From NCBI GenBank assembly GCA_940671915.1, contig CALNVZ010003433.1, forward strand, positions 26,882,139 to 26,946,138: 64,000 bases of DNA, read 5' to 3'. This DNA comes from Paracentrotus lividus. Lineage: Eukaryota; Echinodermata; Echinoidea; Camarodonta; Echinidae. The translations under genes were made by a program, and so were the position numbers. The notes under the pieces are model-generated. The model worked only from the letters and a program-made list of their open reading frames with translations. It searched no databases and was not told where the DNA came from. This document shows positions 56,276-64,000 of the stretch, one piece after another. Each line of letters starts with the position of its first letter. The stretch's first letter is position 1.

Positions 56276-58812
56276 TGATATATGAGGCTTAATATATGCT
56301 GTTAGTCAGACAAACATAAATGTATTTATGTTTAATTATTTGTACCACACAAGTTGGGGCAATGGGTGGGCCCCCCCCCCCTATTTTATTCTGTGATTCT
56401 ATGGATTTGAAGAGCAATATCAAACAGGCATCAAACAAAGTATATTACCAAGAGAGCTTACAAATTCCGGACAAGCATCAAAGAAATCTAAATATAAAGA
56501 GACCTTACCGTCCATGTGTAAATGATTGCTTGTGCCTTATTCAAGCATGTATGTTTCTGTGCCATTAGGAATATCACCTAACATAGCGTTTCAAATCATG
56601 TAAATGAAAATCTTTTATTGCAACTCAAAATGCCCTTGAATATCAACATGCTCCTAAAATATAATCGAAATCATATTTTTGTTGTGTTAGGGCAGCTAGT
56701 ACATTTACATCTAGAAAGATATAAAAGACAAAAGTTTGAGATGATCAAATGCTAGCAATATTGATATTTAATGTTATTTACATTGTGAGTTCATTTAAAT
56801 TGTGAGATACTATAATGGTACATGTGTAAACAGATATATTAAAAAAAAATTATTCTAATCCCTTGCATTTTCCTCCTAAAAAAAACCCTCCCAAACATTG
56901 GCAACAATGTTTTTTGGGTTTTTTTTTTTTTGTGGAATTAATATTCATGAACAAGTGAATATAACAGAGAGAAAAACAAAAACAAAACAAAAAAAAAATC
57001 ATGCATGATGGAGTAAGACAATTGTATTTCAACAGTCATCATTAATCTACACATTTGCTCTTCAAATTGGCATCATTGGTTTGTCAATAATTAATGATTC
57101 TTCCATGATTACAAAAGTATTAGAAATGAAAATGGATGCAGAAAATAGAAAAAATATATATTTAAATCCAATAGGTAGACATACACATATCTATATCAAA
57201 ATGCAACTTTTCTAAAAAATGATACTCATGTCTTGATTTCACTAATGAACTAACCAGTTTCTTCCATGAATTATAAACATCATCAAGTCGTCAAGATTAC
57301 ATGTACATGTAAATACAAGCATAAATACTGGTACATGTATGTAATGACTTCCATGTTTGCCAAAGAAATGACATTAAACATTTATGGTCTTATAAATATT
57401 TGTCAAATACAATAAAAGAAAAGACAATGGAGTGCATAACTACGAGTGTATAACAACAAAAAAGAAGAAATAATGATATTAATGCATGTATGCATACTGC
57501 TCTTTATGTTTTAAAGGGGGAAATCAATCCTGAAATGAAGTTGTTTTTAATAGAAATTATACCAATTATATATTTTAGGTTGATCTTCCCCATGATTGTT
57601 TCTTTCCAAGCATTCCTTGAATGAAGCTTATTATTTCCATTCCATTCTATACATTCTTTCAGTCATATTAATGCAGTTTAAGCAATTTGTTTTATCTCAT
57701 TGCCTCCTAAAGTCGGCTTTTGTCAAAACTGCACAAACAAGCTAGTGACTTTCGCATTAAATCATTTTCTCTTTATTACTGGTGCTCAGGATTTGAAAGA
57801 AAAAAAAAATATAGTATTATCATGTTTCTGTAATAATTTCAAGAAGGTATACAAAGGATTAGTGTTATAATGAGTCGTGGAAGTGGGAACATATTTGAAG
57901 CGAGAATTCTTTAAATTTATTCTACTTTCAAAATGATATCTTTATAACCAAGCTGATTATGCTAAAATGATGTATCCAATGAAAAGAAATGAAGTATAAT
58001 ACTCTATACGATTCCTTTTTATTTATCATTCCTTTAATAAACCAAAACCATATTGACCATATTGCTATGGTATGATTAACTGTTATATATTTTTGCTTTT
58101 CTATTCCTTAATAACCACACAAAAGATATTTTCATTTCCAATTATTATTGTTGTACATTTCTTTATACTTTCATCATTCTTTCGTTCATGCAGGGTTGTA
58201 GTTTTTAAGGTCACGTACAATGCACAGGTTATTTGAAATTTATTTTGTACATGATTCCTATTGTTTCTCACAGAGACCAAAGTTTATATTTAAATATAAT
58301 ATGTTTTATATATTTTGGATGTCTTTTGGACTTCTCCCCCCCCCCCCCCATGAAATGATATGTATGATAAGTTAATTAAGGCTACCTGTCTGTAATGGGC
58401 AACTGTGGTCATGTACACAAGAATCCATTTTCAATACCTTGACCATTTCCCGCTTTGATGAACGCTCTATGGGCATATATTATTTCCATGCACTATTTTT
58501 AGAAGTAACTGGTGCCCCATGTCATAATAAAACCTGTATATAATGGCCAAACTTCTGTAGAGCAAACTTCTGCACCCCCCCCCCCCATGTAAATGAAGAT
58601 ATTATATTCATTATTGAGACTTAGGTGATCATAGGAACCCTCTGTGAAACTAGGCAATCCATTTGAATACCCTCGCCATTTTCCCCTTTTAGTTAGATGA
58701 CCTCTTTAGATGTCTGGACAATTGCTTCATGTACTATTTGAATAAGGTGTATATTTGTCCCAAGCTCTTTTTCTTGTCTACTTATCTTTATGTACTATTT
58801 TCAAGAGGTCTG
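56276..58812. other. AT-rich downstream region, no gene
   Basis: Clean AT-rich sequence with C-runs near 56,372, 58,336 and 58,576 and a TACATGTACATGTA near 57,300. Short open frames are chance. It may be extended 3' UTR. Confidence 0.55.
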
Positions 58813-59083
58813 TGATCTAGTGGATACTGTGGTCACAACCTGTCTTTAGCCTCTCTGCACTTTGTCTGCGCTTTGTCTGCACTCTGTCTGCACTCTGTCT
58901 TCACTGGATTCCACACAGAGATCCATTTGTCAGGCAAGCAAAAAAACCTAGCCATTCTATAGCTGCATCCATTTTGAAATGCAAGAATCGCAAGTGTTGG
59001 TTGCTGCCTGATGTAGGTGGCGGCTCATGCACTCGCCTAGATATGCATGGGCAGTTTGTGACCACAGTATTCGCTCTATATCA
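58813..59083. mobile_element. 271-bp MITE with internal 11-bp repeats
   Basis: Ends TGATCTAGTGGATACTGTGG and CCACAGTATTCGCTCTATATCA form an imperfect inverted repeat of about 30 bases including GGTCACAA/TTGTGACC. Inside are tandem CTGCACTTTGT/CTGCACTCTGT units (58,855-58,902). Confidence 0.75.
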
Positions 59084-61121
59084 TTACTTGCATTGCTTTT
59101 GAGTTGATTATAAAGAACAGTAGCCTATGCTTTTTGACGTTCTTGGTAATAATGTTGTTGTATATAGTATGTATATAATGATCATTAATACTTCTTTATG
59201 ATTACATGTGTTAATTTTTTTTCTTTTCCGTAAGACCAATTTCAGTAAAATGTCGAAAACTGGTTAAGCTCAATAGTTTATGGTTATTAAAAAATTCTGT
59301 CATAATGATTCACTGAAAAAATGAGGAAAATGAGCTATTTCATTTTACTTTTTGTTGAAGTAACACATGGCGTTGAAACAACGGGAGATCATTAAAGGAA
59401 ATTTAGCATAGAAATCCTCAAATTGGCAATATTTTTAAATTCATGAAATGAACTTTTTCTATATTCCTTGTTTAAAAAAAATAAATAGTTCATGTCCAGA
59501 ATGGTTGAGAATACTAAAGTTTTTGATCCTTAATTTCATTTATGAATAACATCAATAAACATATTCACAACAATTCTACAATGCTAAAGAGCAATGATGG
59601 AGTTATGCTATTTTGGACCATGAGTTGTTCATTTGCTGCATGCAAGAATCTAATCCACTCTCATTTTCTTACAAGTCAAATTTTTTTGCTCTGTTCTGCA
59701 TGATTTTTATCAAAGGGAGAAGGAAAATTTAACTATAAACGATATATAGTTCCATGAATCTCTGACTGTTCTGGTTTCCCTTTTTCTGGGACACACTGGG
59801 TATCAGTTGTAGATAATTTAGCATGTGTAGCCTAAGTTTTCTTGATACTTTATCATTGATATTATGCAGATTGCGTCCAAATCTTGGCCTCTATTCGGAG
59901 CTTTCAGACTTGAATACAAATATTACCGTCTTTCTACCTATTCGGGCCTATATGTATGTTTGTGTTATCTCTGCACTCATTAATGTATATGCACTTGATT
60001 AAACACTACGCTGAGTCAAAAGTAGATTTATTCATTACACAGTCATTGTTGTTACATTTTGAGGTTTGCATCGAACAAGCTATTGAGACTGCTATCTATA
60101 GAATGGGTTTTTGGAGTCACACAGTTTCATATTAGTTGTTCATTCTCTATTTTCTGCTTTAACCCTGCAGTCGTGTATGGCTAAGAGAATTAATTCTTTA
60201 TGCATGAATGATCATCTGTTTTGCACTTAACACTGAATTTATATTTTACCTCTGTAATGCACAACGTTGTTTATCTTATCAGTAATTATAGTGATACAAA
60301 CAATAGAATTATGTGCCTATTTCTGTACGAAAGAATTTTTTTCGATAAACCATTATTTACCAAAGTCAGTAATACAGTTTTGTTACACACCATAGAAATA
60401 TGTGATTTAGGTCATCCATATATTATTGTAAAATGTATAGGTAAAGGTTTGGTGAACAATATTCATGTAGTTGTGAGGGGGAAAAATATATGAACATCTC
60501 TTATTCGTTGCTGAATTTAAAATGCATTAGATTTCAACAAAATGTGTTTAATTCATAGCTTACAGAGCACTATCTTTTTTAAGTTAAGACAGAAAGAAAG
60601 AAATAGAATTAGTTGTAACAAAAAATCATGCATTTAGAAACAATATATTTAACAAAATGAATTTGTTAAAATGAATTAATGTTACATATGAATATATGAT
60701 ATATCTATATAGTATGCATATTGCGTAGATTAAGAATTCACCCAAGTTATATGTATAGTGTTATATTGATGAAGGCATAGCCTTCATAAATCAAGATTTG
60801 TTTGAAGCATTAGATGTATTTGCTAACTATATCGGAACGGGAGGAGGTACAAAATGCTATCAATGAAATGGCTTATTTTGGTAATGCTTAGTTTCACAAA
60901 TAAATAATGGTTTCAAAGGAATTTTGTTCATATATGTGTTTTTTATTTTATTTTATACACTACTGTCATATAGGAGTGAAATATGAAAGGAGAAGAGAGC
61001 AAAGAGTACCTAGTATTATATTATATGCAGTTGCCTAAAAATTTTCTGATTTTATAGTGTACAGTCAATAAGTTGTTTTCAAATCATAGGGGCACGTGTC
61101 TTATATTGGGAGCACATTTAA
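59084..61121. other. AT-rich flank, no gene
   Basis: The 90-codon open frame at 60,221-60,493 has no recognisable domain and typical noncoding composition. AATAAA-like words near 60,898 could be distal polyadenylation signals. Confidence 0.5.
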
Positions 61122-61442
61122 AAGGTTTATATCCACTTGGTCTAACAGCACTTGATCCAATTCTCTATTTGTCTAATACCACATGGGCTAAACTCATTTG
61201 GTCTACTGTCATTTTGGACTAATTTACCATTGGTCTTATTATCACTTGGTCTAATTGCCAATTCATCTCAAAGCCATATGTAATAATTGAATTTTCGTCT
61301 AATGCTCAAATGAATATTTGGTCTATTGCCAGTTTGTTTGCTTGCATTGACCAAGTGGTGATAGCAAAAGTTGAAATGAGACGAAATGGGTTTTTGACAA
61401 AATGGTAAATAGGAGAAGTGGCAATTAGACCTAAGGGTAATC
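61122..61442. repeat. TTGGTCTAATT-type interspersed repeat, copy 2
   Basis: Same start (TTTATATCCACTTGGTCTAA) and same alternation of GGTCTAATT and complementary words as 35,976-36,412. Confidence 0.75.
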
Positions 61443-61599
61443 ATACGTGTATTCTTGGGGGCCCGGGCGACATGGCCCCCTGGGAAGGCGTGAAGGGGGC
61501 ACCTAAAAGAGGATAAAAGGGAGAAAGGAAAAGAAGAGAAGAAAAAAGGAGATTGAAAAGAAAAAAAAAGAGGGAATAAAGAGGGGAAAAGTAATAAAG

Positions 61600-62010
61600 G
61601 GGGAGGGGCGCAAAATTGACCTTAAACTTAAGGGCCTCGTATTGATCTTAAACTTAGGGGCGCCAAATTGACCTGAACAAAGGGGCACCAATTCGATCTA
61701 GAATTCAAGGGGGCGACAAAGGGAGCACCAAATTTACCTGAAACTAAGGGGGTCCCAGTTCGATCTTGAAATCAGAGGGGCACCAAATTGACCTTAACCT
61801 TAAGGGCGCCGAATTAATCTTAAACTTAGGGGGCACCAAATTTACCTGAAACTGAGGGGGTCGCTAAACTGACCTTAAATTTGGGGCGTCAAATTTATAT
61901 GATATAAGAGAGAGAGGGGGTATCTGATATTTTAGAGGGGCGCAAAACTGACCTTAAACTTGGGGGCACCAAATGTATATGAAACTTAGGGGCGCAAAAT
62001 TGATATGATA
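61600..62010. repeat. Satellite of about 33-bp units, clean array
   Basis: About twelve units with GGGGCGCCAAATTGACC and TTAAACTTA cores, alternating with CACCAAATTTACCTGAAACT variants. Same family as the noisy array at 13,259-14,740. Flanked by purine-rich GA tracts at 61,503-61,600 and 61,900-62,090. Confidence 0.85.
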
Positions 62011-62342
62011 TAAGAGAGACACAGAGAGAGAAACGGGGATATGTGATTATATGAAATAAGGGGTAGAGGGAGAGAGAGATAAAGAGATATATTGAATTGA
62101 TTTGTATTAATATAATATATACATTTTTCTTAACATGATGAGTATGACTATTTGGGAGAACTAGACGAGAGGTCAGAAAGAGTTAAACATTCAGTCTGTG
62201 AGAGAAATAACCGCAATAAAAAAAATTTAAAAAGCCCGGACCTATTTCTCACAAATATCTTTTATTACATGCAGAGTAATGAGACTACTTTCAGCATAAT
62301 TTTTTTTTCGGCCTTTAGCCATCAAAAAGGTAATGCTTTAAC

Positions 62343-62420
62343 AGTGGCGGATCCAGGCGGGGGCGCAGGGGTCGCCCCCCTATCATTTGAAAACCGCTCA
62401 TTGATTGTACAGGTTAAGAT
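62343..62420 (+). repeat. Dispersed repeat fragment GTGGCGGATCCAGGCGGGGG
   Basis: GTGGCGGATCC with CGCAGGGGTCGCCCCCC and ATTTGAAAACC, CATTGATTG resembles 5,700-5,790 (CAGGGGACGCGCCC, ATTTGAAAACCATTCATTG). Probably the end of a DNA transposon; the rest is not defined. Confidence 0.5.
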
Positions 62421-63001
62421 CCGACTATTATGTTCACATAACAAACATGGGGGTGGGGTAAGTCATTCACTCGAGTCAGTCATCCATCTTTTTTTCTTCT
62501 CCTTTTTTTTTAACCGGGAAGGGGGGGGGCAGACAATGGTCCCAATACCCATTGTTAGGCATTTACCCCTAAATTTGGGGGTTTTGCCTGTTGATCAGTG
62601 TAGCTAGGCTAGGCTTTATAACCACGGAATATGTGAATGGTAACAGAGACCGTGTAGCTTGGGGCTGGGGGCTTGAGCCTCCATATTTATTTCACACGTG
62701 TACAAAAAACGCAAAAATCTCAGTGTAAATTTTGCTGTCCATCCCCCCCCACCCCTTTCCCCTTTCGAAACGCTTCGCGGCCGTTTAGGAATTTTTTGTC
62801 TATCTATTGTAGGCCCGACAAAGCTAAATACTGATAATGAGTCATTATCTCTAACAAAGATACCACCTGTCATGTATGCATGTTGCTATGTGAGGCATGC
62901 GATTTCCCAGTACGAGCGCCTATAGAAACGGAGTCATTGGCCCGAATTCACGAAGATTGGTTTACAATACAACTTAGTCGAAACAGCGTCACATTACACA
63001 A
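62421..63001. other. Gene-free flank
   Basis: Contains G-, C- and T-runs. Open frames at 62,152-62,607 and 62,616-62,873 cross the repeats and are not supported as genes. Confidence 0.5.
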
Positions 63002-63236
63002 TAGACCAGTTTACTAACATATTCAAATTTTATGCATACTTCTTTTTAACAAAGGTTGTTCTTGAAAACCTGAAAGCTTTCCTGAGGCTTGCCCGACAGA
63101 GCAACAACAAATATATGCAAACTGGATTCCACGTATTGTAGTTAATTCTTTTATTTCAGGTTGTTTGAATACGTTGTTACTACGGTCGCCAGTCAAAAGT
63201 ATGCATAAAATTTGAAACAGTGAGTAAACTGGTCTA
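63002..63236. mobile_element. 235-bp MITE with about 40-bp inverted ends
   Basis: Ends TAGACCAGTTTACTAAC and GTGAGTAAACTGGTCTA, followed inward by TCAAATTTTATGCATACT and its complement AGTATGCATAAAATTTGA. No coding capacity; TA at both edges suggests the target duplication. Confidence 0.85.
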
Positions 63237-64000
63237 TTCCTCAGCTCGATCGGCGATGTGAAGTTTGATGCCTGCGATGGACAATATTCATGATTCTCGT
63301 TCGTCTTGATGTTAAACTTCAAATGGAAATTTCTGTAAAATTATGATTGCATTTATTACACCTCAAGTAGCTTCTGCCGTTCTGGATACAATTGGATGAT
63401 GGCTCTTCGCAAAAAAGACTGGGTAAGATATCATTTCCTTTCCATTCTGCCTATTTCGCTTTCTTCTTTCGTACCCGACATGTAATGTAAACCCTGTCAT
63501 CCAGGATACAAGTTTCCTTTAAAAACGTTTGACAGGTGTAGCAGGAGAAGCAGAGTTTGTATTTCACATAATTTATTCAAACTTGGAGGAGTTGATTGTT
63601 ACCGCAGGAGTATTATATGATGTGGCAAATTTTAGTAATTAAGTTCAAATAAACCGTCTTTTACTTTCGTAATAAACTTCTTCCATAAAATGATGGACTT
63701 ATAATTATTTCTTACACTAAATCGGACAGACTTAGATACCTCATGAACTACACTAGTGACAATGAGAACTTCAAAAACATTGTTATGAAATTATGATGTC
63801 TGTTTTGGGCGATTCGTATACGATTTTTTTTTTTTAAACTGAGACTTCTTCATGTTTTTCGCCTGTCTGGCATAAAATGATAAGAAATGTACAATTTAAG
63901 TTATGAACAACATTGTGCATATTTTTTCCTCTATCTATCCCTGCATACTATTTCTTTTAAATGTTTGGGTCCCCTTCTTCATTGGTTTAGCTACTTAGTG
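63237..64000. other. Right flank, no supported gene
   Basis: An ATGATGGCTCTTCGCAAAAAAG stretch near 63,400 followed by TGG|GTAAGAT could be a tiny first exon of a neighbouring gene, but with nine codons there is nothing to test. Otherwise AT-rich. Confidence 0.4.

Noticed and set aside
63400..63421. Start of a downstream gene (ATGATGGCTCTTCGC before GTAAGAT)
   Set aside because: Only nine codons, no testable homology, no second exon within the window.

Overview
The window is animal nuclear DNA, most likely from a sea urchin (echinoderm). Evidence: one spliced gene with GT-AG introns, AT-rich introns, very frequent TACATGTA and AGGCCTAC words, many small inverted-repeat transposons and a tRNA-derived SINE. 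The species is inferred, not proven. I see no prokaryotic genes, CRISPR array, rRNA or viral genes.

The one gene I can fully support is a plastin/fimbrin gene on the + strand. Thirteen coding exons lie between 36,711 and 55,862 and encode two EF-hands followed by four calponin-homology (CH) domains, which form two actin-binding modules. Exon phases join correctly throughout. Counting the intended frame, these exons give about 607 residues; a typical plastin has about 627, so only the first coding exon (about 20 residues) is missing. It probably lies upstream in damaged or missing sequence. Exons 11-13 of this set carry seven single-base indels relative to the expected frame, with intact splice sites, which points to uncorrected long-read sequence rather than a dead gene.

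Layout: 1-4,620 is low-fidelity, partly extremely G/T-rich sequence. 4,640-12,545 is clean repeat-rich DNA. 12,546-13,233 is clean with no gene, then a 25-N gap. 13,259-18,260 is a noisy satellite and transposon zone. 18,265-26,083 is a second copy of 4,640-12,545 riddled with indels. 26,084-32,870 is noisy, and 27,949-28,936 is a corrupted copy of 32,873-33,905. From about 32,870 the sequence is mostly clean: upstream flank or intron, the plastin gene, its 3' UTR, then an AT-rich flank with satellites and inverted-repeat elements. The duplicated noisy blocks around a 25-N gap look like long-read gap filling that overran.

The most interesting biology is in the plastin introns. Pieces of exon together with their splice sites have been tandemly copied into the adjacent introns at four places: the 3' end of exon C with its donor, the 3' end of exon D with its donor (about seven copies), the 5' part of exon E with its acceptor (about four copies), and the acceptor plus first bases of exon H (about eleven copies of a 56-bp unit). 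The result is many decoy splice sites in one gene.
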